This document shows positions 32,554 through 42,288 of a stretch of DNA of 61,278 bases, one piece after another. A program made the position numbers and the translations under genes. Each line of letters begins with the position of its first letter. Positions within the stretch are counted from its first letter, which is position 1. Origin of the DNA: Pyramidobacter piscolens (GTDB lineage Bacteria > Synergistota > Synergistia > Synergistales > Dethiosulfovibrionaceae); assembly GCA_004558205.1 (NCBI GenBank), contig SFDM01000017.1, positions 1 through 61,278 on the forward strand, written 5' to 3'. Under the pieces are notes generated by a model that did no database searches, was not told where the DNA came from, and worked only from the letters and a program-made list of their open reading frames with translations.

Positions 32554-34591
32554 CACTTATTCCTCCAGACACACTTTGGGATGATTTTATCCGATCTATC
32601 ATTGAAAAGAAATCCTCTTCGCTCAGCAGAGGCACGCCCAGGCTTCTGGCTTTGTCGGCCTTGCTGCCGGCCTCCGCTCCCTCAACGACATAGGATGTTT
32701 TTTTACTCACCGAAGCGGACGCCTTTCCGCCCAGGCTCGTCACCAGTTCCTGAGCCTGTGGCCGCGGCATCCGCGTGAGCTCGCCCGTAAACACGAAGGT
32801 CTTCCCCGTCAGAGGGCCGATCTCCTGGCCGTTGTGACTGTCGCTTTCCATGGAGACGCCGGCGGCCCGAAGCTCGCCGATCATCGTCCGGTTGTGCTCT
32901 TCGTCCAGAAAAGCCCTGATGGACCTGGCGATCACCGCGCCCACGCCGCTGACGGAAGCCAGCACGTCCTCGTCGGCCTGCTCGAGGTCGCCCAGGGTTT
33001 TGAAATGGCGGGCAAGCTCCAGAGCCACGCCCTGCCCTACCTCGCGAATGCCCAGCGCCGTCAGCAGGAACTTGAGGGATCGCTGCTTCGAACGCTGAAT
33101 GGCCGCCACGATTTTCTCGGCCGATTTTTTGCCCATCCGGTCGAGCTTCTCTAGCTGCTCGGCCTTCAAGGCGTAGAGATCGCTGAATTTTTGAATCAGC
33201 CCCGTGTGGACAAGCTGTGCCGCCAGGCTTTCGCCCATGCCCTGGATGTTCATTCCCTGGCGCGACGCAAAATGGACCAATCCCTGAGCCAGCTGAGCGG
33301 GACAGGACTTATTAGGACAGCGCAGTGCCACCTCTCCAGGCAGCTTGATGACCGCGGCCCCGCAGACGGGACAGTTTTGAGGCATCACAAAGGGCTTCTC
33401 GCTGCCGTCGCGGCTGTTCACGTCGACCCTGACGATTTCGGGAATAATCTCCCCCGCCTTTCTGACCCAGACCTGATCGCCCACCAGAATGCCCTTGCGC
33501 TGTATTTCCTCGTCGTTATGCAGGCTTGCGCGCTTGACCACCGTCCCGGAGATCTGCACGGGCGTCAAGTTCGCCACGGGCGTCAGGACACCCGTTCTGC
33601 CCAGGGAAATTTCGATGCTCTCCAGGCGGGTTTTACGCTCCTCCGGCGGGTACTTATAGGCCACGGCCCATTTAGGCGTTTTCACGTTCTGCCCGAGAAC
33701 CGTCCAGTATTTCGTGAGGTCGGCCTTGAACACCGCGCCATCGGTAGCGTAGGGCAGCTGATGGCGTTCGCCGCTCCACCGGTCGATGAAGTCGAGGACT
33801 TCTTTTTCACTTTCAGCATAGCTCCAGGCCTTCTGGACGGGCAATCCCCTTTCCTCCAGCCAACGAAGAATTTCGGATTGGCTGTGCAAGCCTCTCGTCT
33901 CAGCGTCTTGGACATAATAGACGAACAGCCTGAGACGGCGTTTTGCAGCCACTGCCGGGTCAAGCTGCCTCAAACTGCCGGCCGCCGCGTTCCGAGGATT
34001 GGCGAAAAGGGGCAGCTCGGCTTCCTCACGCTCGGCGTTCAGCTTGGCAAAGCCTTCTTTAGATATGTAGACCTCGCCGCGAAGCTCGAGCCTGCCAGGG
34101 ACAGAGCCCTCAAGGCGCAGGGGAAGGTCCCGGACGGTCCTGAGGTTTTCCGTCACATTCTCGCCGATCAGGCCGTCGCCGCGAGTGGACGCGCTGATAA
34201 ACTTTCCGTCCTCATAGACCAGAGACACGGCCAGACCGTCGATCTTCAGCTCGCAGCACCAGGGGATCCAGGGCTGTTCCACGCCCTCCGAGGCCCGCTT
34301 CAGCCATTCGAGAAGCTCTTCTTTTGAGAAGACGTCCTCTAGGCTCAGCATGGGCTTTTCATGAGAAACCTTCTCAAAGGCTTCAAGGGGCGCGCCGCCG
34401 ATCCTCCGCGACGGCGAATCATCGCGGACCCAGTCAGGATGAGCTTTTTCAATCTGAAGCAGCTCATGCATCAGGGCATCGTAAACGTCATCTTCAATTT
34501 CAGGCGCGTCCAGCACGTAGTAAAGGCGCCCGTGCCGCGTAAGCTCGCCTACAAGCCAGTCGTAACGGCTCTTATCGGCATTGTCAGCCAT
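32546..34591 (-). CDS. ligA: NAD-dependent DNA ligase
   Basis: This 681-residue protein has the adenylation domain with catalytic Lys in ELKIDGLAV (near residue 115). An OB fold and a zinc finger (CPVCGAAV, CPNKSCPA) follow, then helix-hairpin-helix repeats (about 490-580) and a C-terminal BRCT domain. It seals nicks using NAD+. The start at 34591 is set by AGGAGGTG 6 nt upstream; an in-frame GTG three codons earlier falls in that site. It lies between lysS and gatC. Confidence 0.97.
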   Translation of the reverse strand: MADNADKSRYDWLVGELTRHGRLYYVLDAPEIEDDVYDALMHELLQIEKAHPDWVRDDSPSRRIGGAPLEAFEKVSHEKPMLSLEDVFSKEELLEWLKRASEGVEQPWIPWCCELKIDGLAVSLVYEDGKFISASTRGDGLIGENVTENLRTVRDLPLRLEGSVPGRLELRGEVYISKEGFAKLNAEREEAELPLFANPRNAAAGSLRQLDPAVAAKRRLRLFVYYVQDAETRGLHSQSEILRWLEERGLPVQKAWSYAESEKEVLDFIDRWSGERHQLPYATDGAVFKADLTKYWTVLGQNVKTPKWAVAYKYPPEERKTRLESIEISLGRTGVLTPVANLTPVQISGTVVKRASLHNDEEIQRKGILVGDQVWVRKAGEIIPEIVRVDVNSRDGSEKPFVMPQNCPVCGAAVIKLPGEVALRCPNKSCPAQLAQGLVHFASRQGMNIQGMGESLAAQLVHTGLIQKFSDLYALKAEQLEKLDRMGKKSAEKIVAAIQRSKQRSLKFLLTALGIREVGQGVALELARHFKTLGDLEQADEDVLASVSGVGAVIARSIRAFLDEEHNRTMIGELRAAGVSMESDSHNGQEIGPLTGKTFVFTGELTRMPRPQAQELVTSLGGKASASVSKKTSYVVEGAEAGSKADKARSLGVPLLSEEDFFSMIDRIKSSQSVSGGISDA

Positions 34592-34656
34592 GAAAGGCAC
34601 CTCCTGTCAGTTCATAATCGACAACGGCGACGGAAAATCCGCCGCCGCAGCTCTTT

Positions 34657-36198
34657 TTACTTTTTGCTTTGGCTTTCTTCCTCAGCCTGCACGGCATCTT
34701 TGGGCTTCATCGTGGGGAACAAGATGACGTCGCGGATCGAGCGCGAGTTCGTGAGGAACATGACCACCCGGTCCATGCCAATGCCAAGGCCGCCCGTGGG
34801 GGGAAGCCCCTGCTCCAGAGCCTCGATGAAATCCTCGTCGTAAGGGTGGGTTTCCTCTTCACCCTCGGACTTCTTCTTCATCTGGTCGATAAAACGAGCC
34901 TTCTGGTCAATGGGGTCGTTCAATTCGCTGTAGCCGTTGCTAAGCTCCTTGCCACAGCAGAACAGCTCAAAACGGTGGGTGTAGTCGGGGTTCAGGGGGT
35001 CTTTCTTGGAAAGCGGCGAGATCTCCACGGGGTGCCCCATGACGAAGGTCGGCTGGATCAGCTTGTCCTCCACAAACTCTTCCACAAACATGGTAAGGAT
35101 CGTGAAACGCGACTCCGTGCCCTTGATCTCGATATGGTGCTTTCTCGCCTCTTCGCGGGCCTGATCGTCGGTGATATCGGTGAAGTCCACGCCGCAGTGT
35201 TCCTTGACAAGCTCCACCATGGTGGCCCTGCGGAAGGGCTTCTCAAAGTCCAGATCGATGCCCTGCCAGTTCAGCTTGGCCGTGCCGTTCGCGGCGACCG
35301 CCGACTCGCGGATCAGTTCCTCGGTCAGGTCCATCATGTCCTCATAGTTGCAGTAGGGCCAGTAGACCTCCATCATGGTGAACTCTGGGTTGTGCATCAA
35401 ATCCATGCCCTCGTTGCGGAAGTTCTTGCCGATCTCGTAGACCCGTCCCATCATGCCTACCACGAGGCGCTTGAGGAACAGTTCCACGGCGATTCTCAGG
35501 TACATGTTCGTGTTCTGGGCGTTATGGTAGGTGACAAAGGGGCGGGCGTTGGCGCCGCCGGCAAGGTAGGACAGAATGGGAGTCTCCACTTCCAGGGTGC
35601 CGTGCTTTTCAAGGACGGTGCGGAAGGTGGAGATGATCTTGGCCCTCTTTCTGAAGACATCGCGCACCTCGGGATTGGCGATCAGGTCGATGTAACGCTT
35701 GCGGTACCTGATTTCCATGTCCGTCAGGCCGTGCCATTTTTCGGGCAGCGGGCGCAGAGCCTTCGACAGAAGGCGGCACTCCTCGACGGCGACGGTCAGC
35801 TCGCCCTTTTGAGTGCGGAAAGGATGGCCTACGATGCCGATAATGTCGCCAGAATCGATCCACTTTTTGAAGAACGTATAGGCTTGCTCGCCCATGGCGT
35901 CGAAACGGAAATAGATCTGCATGGTTCCCGTCTCGTCCTGCATATGCGCAAACGCCGCCTTGCCCTGCCGGCGGACCGTCATCAGCCGGCCTGCCATGGA
36001 CAAGCGGTGCTCCTTCACAGCCTGGTCGATTTCAAGGTGTTCGAACTGCTCCTTCACCTGGGTGACCGTGTGGTCCACGTTCCACTTTTCATTCTCGTAG
36101 GGATTGTATCCCTCTTCTTCGCGAAGCCTGTTCAGTTTGTCAATCCTCTGCCTGAGAATTTCATTCTCCGGAGCGCCGGCTGCTGGAAGTTCCGCCAT
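34657..36198 (-). CDS. lysS: Lysyl-tRNA synthetase, class II
   Basis: This 513-residue protein has an N-terminal OB anticodon-binding domain (about 55-165) and a class II catalytic core. Motif 2 includes FRNEGMDLMHNPEFTMME and motif 3 is GGLGIGMDRVVMF. It charges tRNA-Lys. The ATG lies immediately after the dus stop codon, so the two are coupled. Length and order are normal. Confidence 0.98.
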   Translation of the reverse strand: MAELPAAGAPENEILRQRIDKLNRLREEEGYNPYENEKWNVDHTVTQVKEQFEHLEIDQAVKEHRLSMAGRLMTVRRQGKAAFAHMQDETGTMQIYFRFDAMGEQAYTFFKKWIDSGDIIGIVGHPFRTQKGELTVAVEECRLLSKALRPLPEKWHGLTDMEIRYRKRYIDLIANPEVRDVFRKRAKIISTFRTVLEKHGTLEVETPILSYLAGGANARPFVTYHNAQNTNMYLRIAVELFLKRLVVGMMGRVYEIGKNFRNEGMDLMHNPEFTMMEVYWPYCNYEDMMDLTEELIRESAVAANGTAKLNWQGIDLDFEKPFRRATMVELVKEHCGVDFTDITDDQAREEARKHHIEIKGTESRFTILTMFVEEFVEDKLIQPTFVMGHPVEISPLSKKDPLNPDYTHRFELFCCGKELSNGYSELNDPIDQKARFIDQMKKKSEGEEETHPYDEDFIEALEQGLPPTGGLGIGMDRVVMFLTNSRSIRDVILFPTMKPKDAVQAEEESQSKK

Positions 36199-37200
36199 TT
36201 AAATAAATCCCCTTTCAAAATATGACCGCCAATCGCAGACCGCGCCATAGGCCGTTTTCCAGTCCTTCGCGATGGCTATTGCCCTTTTAAAATCAGCCGT
36301 GCCGGCTCTGCCTCTGAAAAATCCCGAAAGGAAACGCTTCAAAAGCACGAGAGCCACCCTTTCGCCATGGATTTTCTCCAGGTCCTCCGCGAATTGGATC
36401 AGCATCTCGGCTCTGCAGGTCAGAGACGGCTCGTCATTCCACAAGCTGTTATTATATCCTAAAACGCTCAAAGATTGCACTACCATAAATGGATTTGCTA
36501 CAGCTCCTCGCGCGGCAAGCACGGCGGAACAGCCGCCGTCCATGTAAAATTTGACGTCCTCCGCGCCGTACACGTCGCCGGAAGCGGTGATTTTGCCGGG
36601 AAAACGGCGCGCGGCTGACAGGACTTCCTCCTTATCGGCGCTTCCAGCGTAGCGCTGCGCGGGCGTTCTGCCATGAAGCGCCACGTTGTCGGCACCGGCT
36701 TCAAGAAGCGTTTCGATAAAGTCTTCCGTATTCCGGTCATAGAGTTTTCCGTCAGGCACAATTTTCCTGATCTTCGGCCACACGGGAAGCCCAAATTTTT
36801 TAAGCCCTTTCACCATTTCCGCCGCCACGTCAGGACGTTCCAACAGGCGGCATCCCGCGCCGCGTTTCATGACCTTCGGCATGGGGCAGGCCATATTGAC
36901 GCTGAAAGCGGCATATTCCTTCCCCTCGAGGCAGATCTCGGCCGACCGGCACAGGCTGTCGGCGTCGCCCGAAAAAAGCTGGAGCACCAGAGGTTTCTCC
37001 TCGGCGGTATATTCAGTCATGGCGCGCGTTTTCCTGCCGTCGCGGAGAATGCCCGTGCTGCTGATCATCTCGGTGTGCGTCAGGGCTACGCCGAGATTTC
37101 TGAAGAGCCTTCGCACCGCTGAAAGGCTAACCCCCGCCAGCGGCGCCAGGAAAAGAGGGTTTGCCGCGTCTATACCGCCAATGTTGATTTTCAGATTCAA
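36199..37200 (-). CDS. tRNA-dihydrouridine synthase
   Basis: This 333-residue FMN-dependent TIM barrel of the Dus family reduces uridines in the tRNA D-loop. Seen are FLAPLAGVS at the N-terminus, the catalytic-Cys segment NMACPMPKV (near residue 102), ALHGRTPAQRYAG and the phosphate-binding NPFMV loop. It is closest in pattern to bacterial DusB. It is followed directly by lysS, a common pairing (dusB-lysS) in several bacteria. Confidence 0.93.
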   Translation of the reverse strand: MNLKINIGGIDAANPLFLAPLAGVSLSAVRRLFRNLGVALTHTEMISSTGILRDGRKTRAMTEYTAEEKPLVLQLFSGDADSLCRSAEICLEGKEYAAFSVNMACPMPKVMKRGAGCRLLERPDVAAEMVKGLKKFGLPVWPKIRKIVPDGKLYDRNTEDFIETLLEAGADNVALHGRTPAQRYAGSADKEEVLSAARRFPGKITASGDVYGAEDVKFYMDGGCSAVLAARGAVANPFMVVQSLSVLGYNNSLWNDEPSLTCRAEMLIQFAEDLEKIHGERVALVLLKRFLSGFFRGRAGTADFKRAIAIAKDWKTAYGAVCDWRSYFERGFI

Positions 37201-37215
37201 AGAGATACCCCTCCA

Positions 37216-38670
37216 CTATATGAGAAACACAAGAAAACCGCCGCTCAGGCACAATAAAAAAGAACGAACCCAGGAAAGCCGCAGGGCCCGCGCTGCCAGC
37301 AGATAGAGCGCCGCGGCGCAGAGCCAGGCCGGGAAAAAATTTACGGGCAGAGCCCGCGGCAGCAAGTCCGTCCACCAGTCGGCCACTAGCGCCCACAACT
37401 TCAGCAGCAGTTCGGCGGGCAGCGAAAAGAAATACCACTCCAACCCCGCCAGCACGGGCAGTGCCGACAGCAGGACGATCCCCAAAATAAACGAAAAGAC
37501 GACCGACGCCACGGCGTTGATGGGAAGCGACGACAGATAAAGGCCTCCCGCCATGGGAGCGATCAGCGGCGACGTCATGAACCACATCACGGGCGACGAA
37601 AGAAGAGCCGCTCCCCAATCCCCCAGAGCTTCAAGCCCCGCAAGGGTCAGCGCGGCCAAGACAGACAGCTGCCAGCCCACGTCGAAAGCGGTCCAGGGAT
37701 TTCGGAGGAGCATCAGCACGCCCGCAACGGAAAGCGCGTTGACGAGAGAGCGTGAACGGCCGAACCAGAGCCCGGCCATGCTAATCTGAAGCATGGCCGC
37801 AGCGCGAAGGGCACTCATGGAAGCCCCGCTGACAAGACAGTAGAACCACAAAAAGACGGAACCACACAGGAGGCCGCTGCGCCGTGTGCCAAAGATCACA
37901 CAGGCCAGCGCCAGGGCCAGCGCCACATGCCAGCCTGAAACGGCGAGGATGTGGCTTGTCCCCCAACGGCGATGATCCTCCCGAAGACTCGCCTCACGAT
38001 CGCCCAAAAGGACCGCCGCGGTCAGCGCTCCGCTTTTCGGCGGCAGTTTTTCGATCCGCTCCCGTAAAAGCTGCCGGAAACGGTGGATTGAAAAACTCTT
38101 CCCGATAAAGCCGTAGGCGCTGATGTTCCGAAGCTCGCCGCGGACGCCCCGCGCACGCCAGTACCTAGAGGGAGAGAACTCGCTCCGTTCCCCTTCCACT
38201 TTAAGAGGCGCAACCTGGGCGGAGAACCGAACCAGATCGCCTTCGACGACGCCTTTCATCTGGCGGGGCGCCGCCGCGATCCAGCCGGCGCCGGCTCCGT
38301 CCTCAAGCTGAAGCAGCTCGCCGTTGCCCCAGGGCCGCCGGTCCGTCACCATAAAACGCCCGGTCAGGCTGCCCGGGAGCGGCTCTTCACGCTCCAATTC
38401 AAGGCAGAGCCACAGAGGCAGCGTCAGCGACAGCACAAACAGGCCGCCCGCGAAGAGGGCCTTGCGGGCGGCCCATCGCTCCTCGGAGATCAGCATTTGC
38501 CCGCCCAGAACAAACTGGGCAACGGAGAGAACGCCCCACAAAGGGATTCCGCCGTCGCGCAGGAACAGGGCCAAGAGACAGGATTCAAGCAGGAGCAGAG
38601 CTGGAGCTCTGCAAAGCAGCGACCCCACGGCGGCCGCCTTAAAAGCGCAAAAAGGAACGCATCCTGTCAA
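37216..38670 (-). CDS. ComEC/Rec2-family competence membrane protein (channel part only)
   Basis: This 484-residue inner-membrane protein has N-terminal helices, an OB-like soluble segment (about 105-190) and the ComEC core with LLGDREASL and SHILAVSGWHVALAL motifs plus several C-terminal helices. The metallo-beta-lactamase domain found at the C-terminus of full ComEC is absent, as in the shorter Rec2-type versions. It would form the inner-membrane DNA channel for natural transformation. It overlaps the comEA-like gene by 32 bp. Confidence 0.88.
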   Translation of the reverse strand: MTGCVPFCAFKAAAVGSLLCRAPALLLLESCLLALFLRDGGIPLWGVLSVAQFVLGGQMLISEERWAARKALFAGGLFVLSLTLPLWLCLELEREEPLPGSLTGRFMVTDRRPWGNGELLQLEDGAGAGWIAAAPRQMKGVVEGDLVRFSAQVAPLKVEGERSEFSPSRYWRARGVRGELRNISAYGFIGKSFSIHRFRQLLRERIEKLPPKSGALTAAVLLGDREASLREDHRRWGTSHILAVSGWHVALALALACVIFGTRRSGLLCGSVFLWFYCLVSGASMSALRAAAMLQISMAGLWFGRSRSLVNALSVAGVLMLLRNPWTAFDVGWQLSVLAALTLAGLEALGDWGAALLSSPVMWFMTSPLIAPMAGGLYLSSLPINAVASVVFSFILGIVLLSALPVLAGLEWYFFSLPAELLLKLWALVADWWTDLLPRALPVNFFPAWLCAAALYLLAARALRLSWVRSFLLCLSGGFLVFLI

Positions 38671-39292
38671 GTTTGGATTTGCCGATGCCGCTGACCTCGA
38701 GAAGGTCGTCGGCGGAAGTCAGAGGCCCATGGCTCTGCCTGAATTCAATGATCTTCTTGGCGGTGGCGGGGCCGACGCCGGGCAGCTTCTGCAGTTCATC
38801 CTCCGTCGCGCTATTCACGTAGACGAAGCCCATCTCCTCCGAGAATTCCGCCCGCTTCTCATTTTTCCGGACGGAGCCGCCCGGGCGCGCATCCTTGGTC
38901 CCGTCCGGAACGAGAGCTTTCACGTGGACATGAGCGCCGTCTTTCAAGGGCGCCGCCAGGTTAATCTGAGCGCTGTCGGCGTCGGAGCGCAGGCCGCCTG
39001 CGGCGTCGATCAGATGGAATACCCGAGCGTTCTCGGGTATGGGATAGATGCCGGGATTCAGCACCGACCCCGTCACATAGGCGTATCGATCTTCAGCGGA
39101 AGGGGCTCTCTTCGAATCGGACGTGCGCTCGCCGCCGGAGGAAACGTTCAGAGTCAGAGCCGGACCGGCGACGGTCGTCGGCGCGTCCTGCCCGCGCCAG
39201 CTGCCCTTGAAGGTATGCACCAGCGCGCCGGCGGCGCCGATGCAGAGCAGAGCTCCTGCGAGGCAGAGAGCAAGTTTGCTGCGCTCGTTCAT
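38639..39292 (-). CDS. ComEA-family DNA-binding competence protein
   Basis: This 217-residue protein has an N-terminal membrane anchor (about 7-27), an SLBB-type domain (YVTGSVLNPGIYPIPENARV near residue 75) and a C-terminal helix-hairpin-helix pair (VNSATEDELQKLPGVGPATA). It captures incoming DNA at the cell surface for ComEC. The order comEA-comEC with a 32-bp overlap is the classical arrangement. No other competence genes are visible in the window. Confidence 0.92.
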   Translation of the reverse strand: MNERSKLALCLAGALLCIGAAGALVHTFKGSWRGQDAPTTVAGPALTLNVSSGGERTSDSKRAPSAEDRYAYVTGSVLNPGIYPIPENARVFHLIDAAGGLRSDADSAQINLAAPLKDGAHVHVKALVPDGTKDARPGGSVRKNEKRAEFSEEMGFVYVNSATEDELQKLPGVGPATAKKIIEFRQSHGPLTSADDLLEVSGIGKSKLDRMRSFLRF

Positions 39293-39308
39293 GATCCACC
39301 ATCTCCTC

Positions 39309-40616
39309 CTATAGGATTCGCCCTTTCAGCGACCAGCTGTCCGACGAAAGTACCTCCACGTCCACGAACGTCCCGATCAGACTGGAGTCCCCTTCAAAGA
39401 GGATCACCTTGTCGATGGCGTTCCTTCCCTGCAGGTAGTCGCCTTTCAGCGCCTTGCCGTCTACCAGGACGGAATAACGTTTGCCTACGAGCCCGGCATT
39501 GATTTCCCGGGCAATCTCCATCTGAAGGTCGTTGATCTCGTTCAGGCGCCGGTTTTTGACGTCTTCCGGGATTTGGCCTTCCATGACGGCCGCCGGGGTG
39601 CCCTTCCTCGGTGAATAGGCCGCCGTGTGGACCTGGTCGAAGCGGAACCGTCTCAGAGCGTCCATGGAAAGCTGAAAATCCTCGTCGGTCTCTCCGGGGA
39701 AGCCCACGATCAAATCCGACGTGAGCCCCACTTCCGGCAGGCCTCCGCGGATGCAGTCCACGACTTCGGCATACTCCTCCACCGTATACCGGCGGTTCAT
39801 GGCCTTCAGAACCCGGTCGCTGCCGGCTTGAATCGGCAGGTTAATGGACGGGCAGATATTTTTATTTTCAGCGATGGCCGCCACCACGTCTTTCGTAAAA
39901 TCTGTCGGGTAGGACGTCATAAAGCGCAGTCTCTCCAGCCCCGGAATTTTTGCCGCCAGCTTCAGCAGGTCGGCAAAGCTGCAGTTAGGCAGGTCCTTGC
40001 CGTAGGTGTCCACGTTCTGTCCGAGAAGGGAAATTTCCTTGACGCCCGACTGGACGAGCAGCTCCATTTCCCTGACAATTTCTTCCGGTTTTCTCGACGC
40101 GAAACGGCCTCTCACATAGGGGACGATGCAGTAGGTGCAGAAATTGTCGCATCCATGGGAGATCATCACCGAAGCTTTCCAGGGGAAATCCCTCTCAAGG
40201 GGGGCGTAATTCAGCTCGTGAAGCTCGCGGGGATCGTCGTCAAGGAAAAAGGATTTTTTTTCGCTTCTGAGAGCGGACTCGAGCGCCTCGGGAACCATGC
40301 CGATATGCCGCGGTCCCGAAACCACGCGGATCCAGGGATAGCGCTTCGACATGTCTACGCCCACATTCTGCGCGACGCAGCCCGTCATGGCGACCACAGG
40401 CCTGCGCTCGGCCTTCCAGCGCTCGCCGTAACGTCCCAGCTCGCTCCAGACTTTATGTTCCGCCTTATCCCTGATACTGCACCCCACGAAAACGATCACG
40501 TCCGCCTCGTCCTCGGGCACTTCCTGAGCGCCTCTGGAGACGAGAGCCGTCCTTATTTTATCGGCGTCATACTGATTCATCTGACAGCCATAGACTTTCA
40601 TCGAAAAACCATACAC
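39309..40616 (-). CDS. miaB: tRNA-2-methylthio-N6-dimethylallyladenosine synthase
   Basis: This roughly 435-residue radical SAM methylthiotransferase has an N-terminal UPF0004 domain (YGCQMNQYDAD, FVGCSIRDKAE, TGCVAQ), the radical SAM cysteines CDNFCTYC near residue 150 and a C-terminal TRAM domain. It modifies A37 of UNN-reading tRNAs. The start is probably GTG 40616: the only GGAGG lies 8 nt before it and within the first codons of the longer ATG frame (40631). It is the first gene of the long minus-strand run; a TATAAT lies at 40665-40670. Confidence 0.95.
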   Translation of the reverse strand: MYGFSMKVYGCQMNQYDADKIRTALVSRGAQEVPEDEADVIVFVGCSIRDKAEHKVWSELGRYGERWKAERRPVVAMTGCVAQNVGVDMSKRYPWIRVVSGPRHIGMVPEALESALRSEKKSFFLDDDPRELHELNYAPLERDFPWKASVMISHGCDNFCTYCIVPYVRGRFASRKPEEIVREMELLVQSGVKEISLLGQNVDTYGKDLPNCSFADLLKLAAKIPGLERLRFMTSYPTDFTKDVVAAIAENKNICPSINLPIQAGSDRVLKAMNRRYTVEEYAEVVDCIRGGLPEVGLTSDLIVGFPGETDEDFQLSMDALRRFRFDQVHTAAYSPRKGTPAAVMEGQIPEDVKNRRLNEINDLQMEIAREINAGLVGKRYSVLVDGKALKGDYLQGRNAIDKVILFEGDSSLIGTFVDVEVLSSDSWSLKGRIL

Positions 40617-40664
40617 GGGAAAAACCTCCATCGCGACTCATCAAACAAATTTTTACACCCGTTC

Positions 40665-40670
40665 ATTATA
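40665..40670 (-). promoter_or_regulatory. Candidate -10 element for the miaB operon
   Basis: On the minus strand a perfect TATAAT lies about 50 bp ahead of the miaB start. The -35 region is T-rich but poor. Confidence 0.4.
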
Positions 40671-40846
40671 CCTGAACCGGCGATGAAAAAAACAGCCGGC
40701 GAAAAAAAATCAATCGGCCTCGATCATTTTTCGGGGGGCGCCCGCCGCCGGCGCCAAAGCGTTCGGCCGCCCAGCGGGATAAGAAAGACATCGCTCTGCG
40801 CCAGGCGCGTTTCCCCCAAATCGGCGGTTCAATGGCCGCAAAAGGA

Positions 40847-40877
40847 TAAAAAAAGCCTCCCGACAACCGGGAGGCCC
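40847..40877 (-). terminator. Intrinsic terminator of the rubredoxin gene
   Basis: On the minus strand an 8-bp GCCTCCCG/CGGGAGGC stem is followed by T7, about 20 nt past the rubredoxin stop. Confidence 0.88.
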
Positions 40878-40896
40878 CTAGCTTCACTAAAAAGGA

Positions 40897-41055
40897 CTAG
40901 GCTTCTTCAAACTGGTCCTTGCCGACGCCGCAGAGAGGACACACAAAATCACCGGGAAGATCTTCAAAGGCCGTGCCAGGCGCGATGCCGTTGTCTGGAT
41001 CGCCGACCGCCGGATCATACTCCCATCCACAAACGGAACATACGTATTTTTTCAT
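40897..41055 (-). CDS. Rubredoxin
   Basis: This 52-residue iron protein has both CxxC knuckles (YVCSVCGWEYDP near residue 4 and FVCPLCGVGKDQF near residue 36) that bind one Fe. It carries single electrons, often to oxygen- or peroxide-detoxifying enzymes in anaerobes. The frame is open to 41091, but the mature rubredoxin length and AGAGGT upstream support ATG 41055. It is monocistronic with its own terminator. Confidence 0.96.
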   Translation of the reverse strand: MKKYVCSVCGWEYDPAVGDPDNGIAPGTAFEDLPGDFVCPLCGVGKDQFEEA

Positions 41056-41152
41056 AATGGACTGACCTCTTTTCTTTAGTTTAACGGTCAAGATTGACCG
41101 GCACGTATATTACCACAGACTCGCAGGAAAAACCAGCCCCAAACGCCGCGCC

Positions 41153-42259
41153 TTACAGGTCCAGATGGACGAATTCCTGGGGCAGCCGCGGAGACAGGCG
41201 GGAAGCACCCTGCTCTGTGATCAGGTAGTCGTCTTCAAGGCGCAGGCCGCCTCTCTCGGGGATATAGATCCCCGGCTCGACGGTGATCACGTCTCCAACG
41301 CGCAGCTCGCCGCCGTACAGGGGCGAAAGGCGCGGTTCTTCGTGGATTTCCAGCCCAAAGCTGTGCCCCAGGCCATGGCCGAAGTAAGCGCCATAGCCCG
41401 CGTCGTCGATGACTTTCTGGGCGACGGCGTGCACGTCGCAGCCTTTCACGCCAGGCCTCAGCAAAGCGGAGGAATCCCTGTGAGCCTTGAGAAGCACCTC
41501 ATGGATCTCCAGAAATTCGGGATCTTTCACGGCGCCCAGCGAAAAGTTGCGAGTCAAATCCGACATGTAGGCGCCATAAATTGCGCCGTAATCCACGGTT
41601 ACCTGATCGCCAAGCTTCATGGCGCGCGAGCCCGCCTGCCCGTGAGGCATGGCGCTGCGCACGCCCGACGCGACGATCATGGCGCTGTTGTGCCACACGC
41701 CTTCGCCGTCATGGCGCGCGATGTTCAGTTCCAGCAGCTTGGCGAATTCGATTTCCTTCATGCCCACGCGCACTTTCGGGAGCGTGTCAAGGTAGGCCGC
41801 CGTCGCAATGTCGGCGGCTTTGGCAATCAGGGCAATTTCCTGGGCGTCCTTGCAGCGGCGCTGCTCGGCCATATCCTTTGAAAAGTCGATCCACTGCGCC
41901 GGCAGTTCGGCAAGACGCAGATAGGACGAGGCGCAGAGCATGGCGCCGTCGTAGCCGCACCTTTGGAGATGAAGCTCCTCAATCAGCGATTTCACGACGC
42001 CCAGTTGGCTCTCGCCGGCCTTGACGGGCCTGATGTCGAAGGGAGACTGCTGGGACGCCTGCGTCAGATAACGCGGGTCGGTGACCAGAATCTCCTTTTC
42101 GTGGGTGATCACAACTACCGCCGATGAGCCCTGAAAGCCGCTGTAGTAGAAGAGGTTTTCCCAACCCTGTTTTTCAGAGTCGATCAACACCAGGGCGTCA
42201 AGTTCCTTTTCCGCCAGTTTCTTTCTGAGCGTTTCAAGTCTTCTTTTCAGGTAGATCAT
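41153..42259 (-). CDS. M24-family Xaa-Pro aminopeptidase
   Basis: This 368-residue cytosolic metallopeptidase has a creatinase-like N-terminal domain (about 1-130) and a pita-bread catalytic domain. Metal ligands are visible in TVDYGAIYGAYMSDLTRNF (two Asp), FGHGLGHSFGLEIHE (His), VEPGIYIP (Glu) and GLRLEDDYL (Glu). It removes an N-terminal residue preceding proline. It is last in the queH-AIR synthase-like-pepP-like unit, 29 nt after its neighbour. Confidence 0.94.
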   Translation of the reverse strand: MIYLKRRLETLRKKLAEKELDALVLIDSEKQGWENLFYYSGFQGSSAVVVITHEKEILVTDPRYLTQASQQSPFDIRPVKAGESQLGVVKSLIEELHLQRCGYDGAMLCASSYLRLAELPAQWIDFSKDMAEQRRCKDAQEIALIAKAADIATAAYLDTLPKVRVGMKEIEFAKLLELNIARHDGEGVWHNSAMIVASGVRSAMPHGQAGSRAMKLGDQVTVDYGAIYGAYMSDLTRNFSLGAVKDPEFLEIHEVLLKAHRDSSALLRPGVKGCDVHAVAQKVIDDAGYGAYFGHGLGHSFGLEIHEEPRLSPLYGGELRVGDVITVEPGIYIPERGGLRLEDDYLITEQGASRLSPRLPQEFVHLDL

Positions 42260-42288
42260 GTGTTTTTCCTTTCCTCAGCAGTACCGCC

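Noticed and set aside
40666..40887. 73-codon minus-strand frame between miaB and rubredoxin
   Set aside because: It overlaps the rubredoxin terminator, has no suitable start signal and shows low-complexity composition.
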